The notes beneath the pieces are model-generated. The model ran no database searches. It was not told the DNA's origin and saw only the letters and a program-made list of their open reading frames with translations. Source: JAIEPT01 sp038217425 (GTDB lineage: Bacteria; Planctomycetota; Planctomycetia; Gemmatales; Gemmataceae). From it: DNA of 54,220 nucleotides. Location: positions 1-54,220 of the forward strand of contig JBBQPM010000020.1 in assembly GCA_038217425.1 (NCBI GenBank), in the 5' to 3' direction. The stretch's first letter is position 1, and each line of letters opens with the position of its first letter. Positions 8,281 through 17,218 of the stretch are shown piece after piece. Position numbers and translations under genes: made by a program.

Positions 8281-9399
8281 ATGGCAGAAGACCGCGTCCT
8301 TCAATTCGGCAAGGCGGAGCAGGCGGGCATGTCAGAATCCCGCCTGGAACGAGTGAATCAAATTCTGACGGAGGAAACCCAGAGCGGACGCGTGACCGCG
8401 GCCTCGGTCCTCGTGGCCCGGCGCGGCGTCGTTGTCTTGCGCGGCGGTTGGGGCTCGCTCGCTCCGGATACCGCCAGCCCAAAAGCCGGGCCCGAGACGG
8501 TGTACATCGTCGCTTCGATCTCCAAGCCCGTTACCGTCCTCATGTTGATGCTGCTGGTGGAGCGAGGCCAGGTTTCGCTCAACGATTTGGTGCAAAAACA
8601 CTTGCCGGAATTCCAGGGACCCGGTCGAGAGAAGGTGCGGGTCCAGCACTTGCTGACGCACACCTCCGGGTTGCCGGACATGCTGCCGGAGAATCTCAAG
8701 CTGCGTGAAGCGAACGCACCGCTCGCCGACTTCGTCCAGGGCGCCATGACCACGCCCCTGCTATTTGAGCCGGGCGCCTCGTTCAGCTACGCCAGCATGG
8801 GCACCCTGCTGGCGGCGGAAATTGTGGAAAGAATCACGAAAATGCCGTTGGCCCAGTTCGAACAGCAGGAATTATTCGAGCCCCTGAAGATGAAGCGAAG
8901 CAGCCTGGGTCTCGGCCCACGGGCCCTGGCCGACACTGCCCGCGTACAGGGGGATTCTTACGCCGAATCCGAAAAAGACCTCGCTCGCTACGGGGTGAAC
9001 AGTCTCTACTTGCGAAATCTCGGGCATCCGTGGGGCGGCATGCACAGCACGGCGGAGGACCTCGGCATCGTGCTGCAAATGTTCCTCAACGGCGGAGTCT
9101 ACGACGGCAAACGGATTCTGAGCCCCGTCACCGTGGAGGCCATGATCGCGAATCAGAATACGCATCTCGCGCATCCCTGGGGATTGGGTTGGGGGTTGCG
9201 GACGTCGACGGCTTGGAATTCTTTCAGCGATCTGTCGGCGGAGCGAACTTTCGGCCACTGCGGCGCCACCGGGACCGTGGCCTGGGCCGATCCGCAACGC
9301 GAAACGTTGTGCGTGATTCTTACCACCCGACCGTGGATCCAGGACGGGGGCCTGTTGCTCCACAGAATTGGCAACGTCGTGCAGGCGGCGATCGAGTGA
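8281..9399 (+). CDS. Serine hydrolase, beta-lactamase class C / esterase family VIII-like
   Basis: Penicillin-binding-protein fold hydrolase of the beta-lactamase (class C-related) family. The SxxK motif is SISK (Ser79, Lys82), the second motif is YAS (Tyr170), and HCG in TFGHCGATGT replaces the KTG motif, a combination usual for esterases and peptidases of this family rather than true antibiotic-degrading AmpC. VRVQHLLTHTSGLPD is the family's hallmark segment. ATG at 8281 is chosen because GAAAGAG lies about eight bases upstream; an earlier in-frame ATG at 8218 lies inside the inverted repeat region. There is no signal peptide, so the protein of 372 residues is probably cytoplasmic. Its stop is only three bases from the stop of the convergent aroE. 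The substrate is not predictable. Confidence 0.9.
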   Translation: MAEDRVLQFGKAEQAGMSESRLERVNQILTEETQSGRVTAASVLVARRGVVVLRGGWGSLAPDTASPKAGPETVYIVASISKPVTVLMLMLLVERGQVSLNDLVQKHLPEFQGPGREKVRVQHLLTHTSGLPDMLPENLKLREANAPLADFVQGAMTTPLLFEPGASFSYASMGTLLAAEIVERITKMPLAQFEQQELFEPLKMKRSSLGLGPRALADTARVQGDSYAESEKDLARYGVNSLYLRNLGHPWGGMHSTAEDLGIVLQMFLNGGVYDGKRILSPVTVEAMIANQNTHLAHPWGLGWGLRTSTAWNSFSDLSAERTFGHCGATGTVAWADPQRETLCVILTTRPWIQDGGLLLHRIGNVVQAAIE

Positions 9400-9402
9400 T
9401 CG

Positions 9403-10254
9403 TCATAGGCCAAGCGCTTTTTCCAGGGCGTCGCGCATGACCTTTTCGTCCAGATCGATGCCGGTCCAGTAACGCACGGCGATGATCCCCTGGTTGACGA
9501 GCATGCCGAGTCCATCGAGTGCAGTGCAGCCCTGCGAATTCGCTTCGCGGATCAGCCGAGTTCGTGGCGGATTGCCGATGACATCCGCCACGACCATATT
9601 AGAAGCGAGAGACGAAACCTCGAGGTTCAGTCGGGCCTCGGGATTGTAAAGACCGATCGAAGTGGCGTTGATAACAACGTCCGTTCCTGCGGGAATCTTG
9701 TAATCCCCTTCCCCGAGCACGAACGTCGCATCGAGTTTCAGCTTCTGCCGCAAGAGGTCGACGAGTTCCGATCCCCGGGCGGCGGAACGATTGATGACGG
9801 TAATTTTCGCAATGCCGGCGAGCCCGAGTTCTACGGCAATGGCTCGAGCCGCCCCGCCGGCGCCGAAGAGGACCACGGATTTCCCCTTCGGATCGCAGAC
9901 GGCGCCGAGCGATTTGAGGAAGCCTTTACCGTCGGTGTTCTCACCGATGAGTTGGCCATCCTTGACGACGACGCAATTGACCGCCCCCATGATCTCGGCC
10001 GACTCGCCCAGGCGATCGAGGTGCTCGATGACGGCGACCTTGTGCGGCAGACTGCAATTGAACCCACGAAAGCCCAGCGCCAGGGCGCCGCGCACCGCCG
10101 TCCCGAGATTCGCGGACGTCACCTCCATATTAATGTAGCGCAGGTGCAAGCCACGGTCGGCAAACCCCGCCTCCATCATGGCGACGGTAGGATTCCCCGC
10201 GGCCCCCTCCGACATGGAACCGACGAGATCGGGGAGAAAGTTTTGCGGGATCAT
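9403..10254 (-). CDS. aroE: Shikimate dehydrogenase
   Basis: Reduces 3-dehydroshikimate to shikimate with NADPH in the chorismate pathway. Catalytic Lys lies in FNCSLPHKVAV and catalytic Asp in GENTDGKGFL; the nucleotide-binding loop is VVLFGAGGAARAIAVEL followed by the NADPH-selecting INRSAARG. The closing GLGMLVNQG carries the substrate-contacting Gln. At 283 residues the length is normal. The N-terminus is atypical: LVGSMSEGAAGNPTVAMMEA replaces the usual HSxSPxxHN substrate-binding segment, so the first substrate-contacting serines are altered and the exact substrate (shikimate or quinate) is slightly uncertain. The ATG at 10254 follows AAGGCGG. It lies downstream of the sigma factor and kinase genes on the same strand, with about 100 bases between. 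Confidence 0.9.
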   Translation of the reverse strand: MIPQNFLPDLVGSMSEGAAGNPTVAMMEAGFADRGLHLRYINMEVTSANLGTAVRGALALGFRGFNCSLPHKVAVIEHLDRLGESAEIMGAVNCVVVKDGQLIGENTDGKGFLKSLGAVCDPKGKSVVLFGAGGAARAIAVELGLAGIAKITVINRSAARGSELVDLLRQKLKLDATFVLGEGDYKIPAGTDVVINATSIGLYNPEARLNLEVSSLASNMVVADVIGNPPRTRLIREANSQGCTALDGLGMLVNQGIIAVRYWTGIDLDEKVMRDALEKALGL

Positions 10255-10353
10255 AAAAGGTTCGCCGCCTTAATTTGGAGCCGAGGTTCGCTTCCGCTGC
10301 AAAGACCGTGTCGAGTTACGTCGAGATTCGTTGGACGACTCAAGACGTCAATT

Positions 10354-11655
10354 TTATTGTTGCCGAAGGTAAGTCGCGACCTGCCAGACCAGCAGCCCCA
10401 ACAATCCGAATCCCACCAAAAGCCAAACGCGAAACTTGGTCTTGCTGCGAGGAACGGCGCCTGTTCGGCGCTCGAGCGTTGCCAGTACGTCACAAACTTC
10501 GCGGGCGGACTGCGGCCGATTCGAGGGATCGAGCTCCAGGAGCTTCTGTATCAGCGCGGAAAGGGAGCGCGGCAAATCGGGGCGAAGCACGATCGGTTCG
10601 ATAGGAACCGTCGCCATCGAATGCATGATCTCGAGCACGCCTTTCCCCTTGAAGGGTTTGCAGCCGACCGATGCGCAGTACAAGACGCAGCCCAGACTAA
10701 AAAGATCGCAGCGCGCATCGACGGCCTTGCCGTCCATTTGCTCGGGAGCCATGAATCCGGGCGTCCCGACGATCATGCCGGAGCCGGTAAGGCGCTCGCC
10801 GGCCTCGGCGCGGGCCAAGCCGAAATCGAGAATCTTTACGCGAAAGACTGCGGAAGATTCAGACTCCTCGGCTTTCACCGGTTTCGTTTCTGCCTCATCC
10901 CTCTTTTTCTCGAGCCAGATGTTTCCCGGCTTGATGTCGCGATGAATGAGTCCTTTCGCGTGGGCGGCGGAAAGTCCCAGCGCGATCTGTCGGCCGACTT
11001 GAAGGATTTCCGGCACGCTCAACGCGCCCGTTCGCTTGAGATGCGCTTTGAGGCTGATTCCTTGCAAAAGTTGCATGGACAAGTAGAGAACCCCATCCGC
11101 TTCGCCCACTTGATGAATCGTCACGATATGATCGTGCTCGATGGCGGCCGCCAAACGCGCCTCGCGCAAAAACCGCTGCCGACCGACCGCGTCGGCGCTC
11201 AGGCGAGGTTTCATGATCTTGAGAGCCACTCGTCTTCCCAGATCCAAATCCTCCGCCTCGTACACGATGCCCATGCCGCCGGCGCCGAGCAGTCGCAAGA
11301 CGCGATAGCGAGCGATTCGCCCCAGTTCCTCGGGACGTTCCGGCGGCGCTAAAAATGCCTGATGGAGTATCTCCTCCTCGGCAGATTCCACGGCCGAACT
11401 CGATCGCATGGCGAGGAGCGTCTCGACGAGTCTGTCGAGGACTTCATTCTTGGCAGTTTCGAGACTTTCAGACCGTCGGCTGAGCGGTGCGGAGACGTTC
11501 GACAACTCCTCGCGCTCGCTCAGTTCCCGGATGACGGCGATGCAGGCGTCGCAGCCAAGAAGGTGTTCCTCCGCGGCGTCGGCCAATGGGTCGCGTCCGA
11601 CGACCGCAAAGGCCTGCTTCAGTTCGGCGAGCGTCGGGCATACGAGAAGTTTCAC
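10354..11655 (-). CDS. Membrane-anchored Ser/Thr protein kinase with N-terminal anti-sigma-like zinc finger
   Basis: Hanks-type (PknB-like) kinase. The first 60 residues hold a zinc-finger anti-sigma-type motif: CPTLAELKQAF, then HLLGCDACI (HxxxCxxC). The kinase domain follows: glycine loop LLGAGGMGIVYEAED, ATP-binding lysine in VALKIMKP, HRDIKPGNIW, DFGLARAE, and APEQMDG. It ends in a single membrane span (VWLLVGFGLLGLLVWQVATY) and a short tail, so the kinase faces the cytoplasm. GTG at 11655 is chosen because AAAGGG precedes it; the longer frame would begin with TTG at 11688. The gene lies 121 bases downstream of an ECF sigma factor on the same strand, an arrangement common in planctomycetes in which the zinc finger probably binds that sigma factor and phosphorylation releases it. 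Confidence 0.92.
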   Translation of the reverse strand: MKLLVCPTLAELKQAFAVVGRDPLADAAEEHLLGCDACIAVIRELSEREELSNVSAPLSRRSESLETAKNEVLDRLVETLLAMRSSSAVESAEEEILHQAFLAPPERPEELGRIARYRVLRLLGAGGMGIVYEAEDLDLGRRVALKIMKPRLSADAVGRQRFLREARLAAAIEHDHIVTIHQVGEADGVLYLSMQLLQGISLKAHLKRTGALSVPEILQVGRQIALGLSAAHAKGLIHRDIKPGNIWLEKKRDEAETKPVKAEESESSAVFRVKILDFGLARAEAGERLTGSGMIVGTPGFMAPEQMDGKAVDARCDLFSLGCVLYCASVGCKPFKGKGVLEIMHSMATVPIEPIVLRPDLPRSLSALIQKLLELDPSNRPQSAREVCDVLATLERRTGAVPRSKTKFRVWLLVGFGLLGLLVWQVATYLRQQ

Positions 11656-11776
11656 GATATCCCTTTCGCAGAGAAGACGGTTACCCAATCCATTGTCGAT
11701 TCGCCCAAACCCGCGCGTGCCTCCAACGAATACGGACGAGAGCGATGCAATCTTTCAGAAATCGGGACGGAATGAA

Positions 11777-12367
11777 TCAATCGAGCAGACCGTCAAGTTC
11801 GTGCCGGAGCCGCTGAAGCACGCGAAACTTGGAGATGTAGACGGCGTTCGTGCTGACGCCCAGCTCGGCCGCGACGTCGACAATCGGCCGTTCGCGGACA
11901 ACGCATTCCCAACAAGCCTTCCAGGTGGTTTCCGCGAAATCGGTCTTCATCAACTCCAGAGCGCGGCGGATCAATTCGCTGCGATACTGTCCTTCCCAGA
12001 AGGCCTCGACGTGATCCGGAAGAGACTGCTCGGGCAATTTGACCAGGCCGGTCTTCGGGGACTTTGATTGCCGGCGTTGGCTGTCGCGCAGCTTGTTGAG
12101 GGTAACCGTTCGCAGCCAACTGCGAAAACTTCCATCCTTGCGATAGGTGAAGGCGGGGAGCCTCTCCAGCAGCGACGCGAACACATCCTGAACGAGGTCG
12201 GCGGCATCGTGTTCCGTCAAATTAGCTTGTTGCGCCCAGTAAAAGAGTAACGGCGTATAAAGCCGAACGAACCGCGACCAGGCTTCCGCCTCCCCCTCGT
12301 GACGCAATCGCTCCAGCAACGATGCGGGCGTTGAATCGCTGGACGATGAGGAGGAGTGTTCGGGCAT
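11777..12367 (-). CDS. ECF RNA polymerase sigma factor
   Basis: Sigma-70 family factor of the extracytoplasmic-function type, 196 residues. Region 2 is seen in RFVRLYTPLLFYWA, DAADLVQDVFASLLERLP and the promoter-melting helix FRSWLRTVTLNKLRD; region 4 is the C-terminal helix-turn-helix RPIVDVAAELGVSTNAVYISKFRVLQRL. The N-terminus is Ser-rich. The ATG at 12367 follows AAAAAGG five bases upstream. It is the first gene of a minus-strand pair with the zinc-finger kinase and is divergent from the giant kinase fusion, so it may direct transcription of one or both. No confident promoter of matching type could be identified in 12368-12530. Confidence 0.93.
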   Translation of the reverse strand: MPEHSSSSSSDSTPASLLERLRHEGEAEAWSRFVRLYTPLLFYWAQQANLTEHDAADLVQDVFASLLERLPAFTYRKDGSFRSWLRTVTLNKLRDSQRRQSKSPKTGLVKLPEQSLPDHVEAFWEGQYRSELIRRALELMKTDFAETTWKACWECVVRERPIVDVAAELGVSTNAVYISKFRVLQRLRHELDGLLD

Positions 12368-12530
12368 CGGACCTTTTTGTCCCTGGGGCGGATGACGCGG
12401 TTCCTGTCAAAATACAGATTCCAGGTTCGAAGCGTTACGGCTCATGCGTCGTCTACGGACTTGTAGAAAGTGCGGGAAGAACGTGCTACCATCAGATTCG
12501 GATCAAGTCCCTGCCGGGGAAGTTCTCGCC

Positions 12531-15500
12531 ATGCCCGTTCGGATCGCCTGCTCTGTCTGTTCGGTCACGTTGCATCTCAACGAGGAGTGGATCGGCCAAT
12601 TCGTTCGATGCCCCGAGTGCGGAGAGTCGATTCGATCGCAGCGGGACGACGGAAGCTCTCAGGCCGGTTCAACGCCCGAGAATAGGGGACCGATTGCGAC
12701 GCCAGGCCCCTTGAACCGCCTGGCAGCGCCGTTCGCGTTGAGAGAGGCCCCTACGGCGATCGGCCGATACCGCGTGGCGAAGATCTTCGGCGAAGGCGGG
12801 TTCGGCGTCGTCTACCTGGCCCATGACGACGAACTCAAGCGGCGCGTTGCCGTCAAGGTTCCGCAAGCCCGTCGCATCCGCAGCCGAAAAGACTTCGACG
12901 CCTATCTCGTGGAAGCGCGAATCCTCGCCAAGCTGGACCATCCGCATATCGTTCCGGTGTACGACGTCGGTCGTTCGGAGGACGGCTTGCCGTTCGTGGT
13001 TTCGAAATTCATCGAAGGCTGCAACCTCGCCGAGCGAATTCAGGCCGATCGCCCCGCCATTCGCGAGTCGGCGCTGATCGTCGCGCGCATGGCGGAGGCG
13101 CTCGCCTTCGCCCATCAACATCGCCTCGTCCACCGGGACGTGAAGCCCGAGAACATTTTGCTCGACGCCGACCACAAGCCCTTCCTGGTCGATTTTGGTC
13201 TGGCGCTCAACGAGGAGGATTTTGGCAAGGAGATCGGCATCACGGGGACTCCTGCCTACATGAGTCCGGAGCAGGCCAACGGGGAAGGGCATTTGGCGGA
13301 TGGCCGATCCGATCTTTTTAGTCTGGGCGTGGTGTTCTACGAATTGCTCACCGGCCACCGACCGTTCGTCGGCGACACGATCCTGAAGCTGCTGATTCAG
13401 ATTACCGCCACGGAACCTCGTCCTCCTCGACAGCTCGATCCGGCAGTTCCCCAGGAACTCGAACGAATCGTCCTGAGGACGCTCGCCAAAAGAGCGAGCG
13501 ACCGCTACGCTTGCGGGCAGGATCTCGCCGCCGACTTGAAGCACTGGCTCGAGCCGAAACCTGTCGGCGACAAAGGATGCGCCTCGACCGCAGTTATTCC
13601 CAAGGGCCTGCGATCCTTCGATGCCAACGATACCGATTTCTTTTTGGAATTGCTCCCCGGCCCATGCGACCGCGCCGGCTTGCCCGAATCGCTGCGCTTC
13701 TGGAAAAACCGAATCGAGGAAATCGATGCCGACAAGACCTTTCGCGTCGGCCTCATCTATGGCCCCTCCGGGTGCGGCAAGTCGTCGCTCATCAAGGCGG
13801 GGCTTCTACCTCGGCTAACGGACCAAGTGCACGCGATCTACGTGGAAGCGACGCCGGGCGACACGGAATCCCGGTTGATGCAAGGGCTCCGCAAGGCGGG
13901 CCCCGGCTTGGAGAAGCCAGGTTTGCGCGAGGCGCTGGCTCAGATTCGCCGCGATCAAAGTTTGCGAAAAAAGGTCGTGATCGTCCTGGATCAGTTCGAG
14001 CAATGGCTTCACGGCAGCAACAATCGGGAAAACGCGGAACTCATCCAGACGCTCCGGCAATGCGACGGGGGCAGAGTCCAGTGTCTCTTGTTGGTGCGCG
14101 ACGATTTCTTGATGGCAGCAACCCGGTTCATGCACGCTCTGGAAACTCGACTCGTCGAGGGGGACAACTTTGCCGCGGTCGATCTCTTCGATCTGCTGCA
14201 CGCTCGCAAGGTACTCTCGGCGTTTGGCAGGGCCTACGGTCGCCTCCCCGAAAATCTCGGCCAACTCACAAGTGATCAAGAGGCATTTCTCGATCGAGCG
14301 ATCGCGGGCCTGGCTCAGGAGGGCAAAGTCATCTCCGTGCGATTGGCCCTGTTCGCGGAAATGGTCAAAGGCAAACCCTGGACGCCCGCCACGCTTCAGG
14401 ACGTGGGGGGCGCCGAGGGGGTCGGCGTCGCGTTTCTCGACGAGGCGTTCTCCGCTACCAACGCACGCCATCGGCGCCACCAAAAAGCAGCCCAAGGAGT
14501 GCTGAGCGCTCTGTTGCCCGAAGCGGGAGCCGACATCAAAGGCCGCAGGCGCTCCCGGCGCGAGTTACTCGATGCTTCGGGCTATGAAGGTCGGCCCAGG
14601 GACTTTATCGATCTCGTTCACCTCCTCGATCGAGAACTTCGGCTCATCACTCCGACGGAAGGGGAAGAGACCGTTGACGGCGCCGAGAGTCCCGCGCTCG
14701 TCGATCGCTACTATCAGCTCACTCACGACTACTTGGTCCCCTCGCTGCGCGACTGGCTGACGCGCAAGCAAAAAGAAACACGACGAGGCCGAACCGACCT
14801 ATTGTTGGCAGATCGCGCGGCCGTCTGGAATTCCCGGCCCGAGAATCGACAACTTCCTTCGTTTTGGCACTGGCTGCAAATCAACGCTCTGACCTCCAAG
14901 AATCGCTGGAGTGCGCCGCAGCGAAAAATGATGGCGAAGGCCGGGAGATATCACACGTCAAGAGGCGCCGTGATTGGCCTGATTCTCGCCGTGGCCGCCT
15001 TCGCAGGCCTGGCGATTCGGGACCGCGTTGACGAAACGCGGAGATCGTCTCAGGCGACCGGGCTCGTACAACGCCTCCTCGATGCGGAAACGACGCAGGC
15101 GCCCAAAGTCATCGAGGAGTTGGCGGAGTATCGACATTGGGCGGACCCATTGCTGCGCGAGGAGCTCGAGAAAGGGCCCGATTCCTCCCGCCAGAAACTT
15201 CACGCCAGCCTCGCCCTTTTACGCGTGGATGTCGGCCAGGTCGAGTTTTTGTTCAGGCGCTTGCTCGCCGCCGAACCACACGAAGTGCCGATCATTCGAA
15301 ACTCGCTGTCCGCGCACGGCGAATCGCTGCGAGACAAACTTTGGCAGGTCGTGCAGGCGCCGGAGAAGGGCAAAGAGTCGCAACGGCTACGTGCCGCGGC
15401 GATGTTGGCGGCAATCGATCCGGAAAGCGAGAAATGGGCGTCAGCTCAAGCAGGCGTCGGAAATGATCTGGTAAATGTGCCGGCGCTCCATCTGGCAATC

Positions 15501-17066
15501 TGGATGGAAGCGTTGCGTCCCGTACGGACCCAGTTGAATCCGCAGCTTGCCGCAATCTTTCGAGATCCCGCGCGCCTTGAGGTCGAGCGTTCCTTGGCAA
15601 CCGAGATCTTGAGCGACTACGCCGGCGACAACCCGCAAATTCTAACGAGCCTGTTGTTGGACGCCGACGATAAGCAGTTTGCCAAGATTCTGCCCCCGTT
15701 GCTCAACCGAGCCGATCAAGCCCTCCCCTTCCTGACCGAAGCGCTCACGCAAAAACCTCGTGCGGATGCCAGTAAGGATTCCAGGGAAAAACAGGCGAAG
15801 CAGCAGGCGGCCGCCGCCGTCGTCTTGCTTCAATTGAACCGTCCAGAACAGGTTTGGCCGCTGCTGAGGCACAGCGCCAATCCGGGAGTCCGAAGCCATT
15901 TGATCCATCGATTGTCCCTGACGGGGACGAATGCCCAGGCACTGATGCAGCATCTGGAGGAGGAGCCCGACGTCTCGATTCGGCGCGCCTTGCTTCTCAG
16001 CCTGGGAGGTTCCCGCAAACAGGAACATCTGCCTGAGATGCAGAAGGTTTTACTCCCAAAGCTTCAGGAGATTTATCGCCATGAGGCCGACGCGGGCCTA
16101 CATGGGGCGGCGGAGTGGTTGCTGCGAACGTGGAAGCAGGATGCCTGGCTGAAAAAGATGAATGACGGCTGGGCCAATGATCGGGAAAAAAGGGAGGCGT
16201 CGCTCGAAAGCGTTCGGCAGCAGCAGGCGAAGTCGCCGCCTCAATGGTATGTGAACTGCCAGGGCCAGACGATGGTCGTGATCCCTGGACCGGTGGAGTT
16301 CATGATGGGATCGCCGTCGACTGAAGACGGTGGGGACGACGAACGGCAACACAAGAAGCGAATTAGCCGAACCTACGCCCTCGCCGCCAAATCGGTGACG
16401 GTTGAAGAATATCGCAGGTACGACAAAGCCTACAAGCTGGCGGCCGACTTTACCAGGACGCCGAACCTGCCCGTCGTCGGTATCGACTGGTATCGGGCCG
16501 CGAAGTACTGCAACTGGCTCAGCGAAAAAGAGGGCATCGACGAGAAACAATGGTGTTACGAAGTGAATGGTAATGAAATCCGATTAAGAGCCAACTATCT
16601 GAGTTTGAGCGGGTATCGGTTGCCAACGGAAGCGGAGATGGAGTACGCGATCCGAGCCGGCGCGAGCACCGCTGGCTTCTTCGGGGATTCGCCCGAACTC
16701 CTGGGGCAATACTCCTGGCACCACTCCAATGCGAAGGAGATGATTTGGCCCGTCGGCGCCTTGAAACCGAATGACTTCGGGCTTTTCGACATCCAGGGAA
16801 ATGTGCTTAATTGGTGTCAGGAGAGCTACAAGCCTTATCCCGCTGGCAGCAAGGTCAGCGAGGACGTGGAGGACAAACTGGCGATCGTGAGTACGGCGAG
16901 TCGGATCATGCGCGGAGCTTCGTTTATATTTCTCGCGTCGGACGTGCGCTGCGCCCATCGCGACGACTACGTACCGACGTACCGGAGCAACGACAGCGGA
17001 TTCCGCGTTGCGCGGTCGATTCCGCTTACGCCTGCGGAAAATGCTCCGAGGAAGAGCTTCCCGTGA
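12531..17066 (+). CDS. Multidomain signalling protein: zinc ribbon, Ser/Thr kinase, nSTAND ATPase, helical repeats, FGE/C-type-lectin domain
   Basis: A 1511-residue protein. Residues 1-40 form a zinc ribbon (CSVC...CPEC). Residues about 76-340 are a Hanks kinase with FGEGGFGVVYLAHDDE, VAVKVPQ, HRDVKPENILL (His201) and DFGLALN. A STAND-type P-loop ATPase follows: Walker A GPSGCGKSS (411-419) and Walker B VVIVLDQFEQW (Asp487). A membrane span lies at about 812-829 (GAVIGLILAVAAFAGLAI), then about 400 residues of HEAT-like helices, then a formylglycine-generating-enzyme-like domain (about 1238-1505: MVVIPGPVEFMMGSPS, VVGIDWYRAAKYCNWLS, GYRLPTEAEMEYAIRAG, DIQGNVLNWCQE, GFRVARSI). The paired copper-binding cysteines of true FGE are absent (RGASFIFLASDVRCAHRDDY), so it is unlikely to activate sulfatases and is more likely a ligand-binding module. 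The start at 12531 begins at the zinc ribbon; ATG at 12444 is possible and would add 29 residues with another CxxC. The gene is divergent from the sigma factor. Confidence 0.9.
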   Translation: MPVRIACSVCSVTLHLNEEWIGQFVRCPECGESIRSQRDDGSSQAGSTPENRGPIATPGPLNRLAAPFALREAPTAIGRYRVAKIFGEGGFGVVYLAHDDELKRRVAVKVPQARRIRSRKDFDAYLVEARILAKLDHPHIVPVYDVGRSEDGLPFVVSKFIEGCNLAERIQADRPAIRESALIVARMAEALAFAHQHRLVHRDVKPENILLDADHKPFLVDFGLALNEEDFGKEIGITGTPAYMSPEQANGEGHLADGRSDLFSLGVVFYELLTGHRPFVGDTILKLLIQITATEPRPPRQLDPAVPQELERIVLRTLAKRASDRYACGQDLAADLKHWLEPKPVGDKGCASTAVIPKGLRSFDANDTDFFLELLPGPCDRAGLPESLRFWKNRIEEIDADKTFRVGLIYGPSGCGKSSLIKAGLLPRLTDQVHAIYVEATPGDTESRLMQGLRKAGPGLEKPGLREALAQIRRDQSLRKKVVIVLDQFEQWLHGSNNRENAELIQTLRQCDGGRVQCLLLVRDDFLMAATRFMHALETRLVEGDNFAAVDLFDLLHARKVLSAFGRAYGRLPENLGQLTSDQEAFLDRAIAGLAQEGKVISVRLALFAEMVKGKPWTPATLQDVGGAEGVGVAFLDEAFSATNARHRRHQKAAQGVLSALLPEAGADIKGRRRSRRELLDASGYEGRPRDFIDLVHLLDRELRLITPTEGEETVDGAESPALVDRYYQLTHDYLVPSLRDWLTRKQKETRRGRTDLLLADRAAVWNSRPENRQLPSFWHWLQINALTSKNRWSAPQRKMMAKAGRYHTSRGAVIGLILAVAAFAGLAIRDRVDETRRSSQATGLVQRLLDAETTQAPKVIEELAEYRHWADPLLREELEKGPDSSRQKLHASLALLRVDVGQVEFLFRRLLAAEPHEVPIIRNSLSAHGESLRDKLWQVVQAPEKGKESQRLRAAAMLAAIDPESEKWASAQAGVGNDLVNVPALHLAIWMEALRPVRTQLNPQLAAIFRDPARLEVERSLATEILSDYAGDNPQILTSLLLDADDKQFAKILPPLLNRADQALPFLTEALTQKPRADASKDSREKQAKQQAAAAVVLLQLNRPEQVWPLLRHSANPGVRSHLIHRLSLTGTNAQALMQHLEEEPDVSIRRALLLSLGGSRKQEHLPEMQKVLLPKLQEIYRHEADAGLHGAAEWLLRTWKQDAWLKKMNDGWANDREKREASLESVRQQQAKSPPQWYVNCQGQTMVVIPGPVEFMMGSPSTEDGGDDERQHKKRISRTYALAAKSVTVEEYRRYDKAYKLAADFTRTPNLPVVGIDWYRAAKYCNWLSEKEGIDEKQWCYEVNGNEIRLRANYLSLSGYRLPTEAEMEYAIRAGASTAGFFGDSPELLGQYSWHHSNAKEMIWPVGALKPNDFGLFDIQGNVLNWCQESYKPYPAGSKVSEDVEDKLAIVSTASRIMRGASFIFLASDVRCAHRDDYVPTYRSNDSGFRVARSIPLTPAENAPRKSFP

Positions 17067-17218
17067 TCGGCAGGTTCCGAAGGGGAGGCTGTTCGACTCG
17101 TTTCCGCGATTTTTCTGAAAGAATCCCGCAGCGCCATCCGTATTCTGGTCGCTTCCTCGAATTTCCTGGATGACTCCGGGCGATTCGTGAGGAATGTCCC
17201 GAGCACCAGGAGATACGG

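Noticed and set aside
12531..17066. FGE domain as the activator of the arylsulfatase in this window
   Set aside because: The cysteine pair that binds copper in aerobic formylglycine-generating enzymes is absent, and the domain is fused to a kinase/ATPase.
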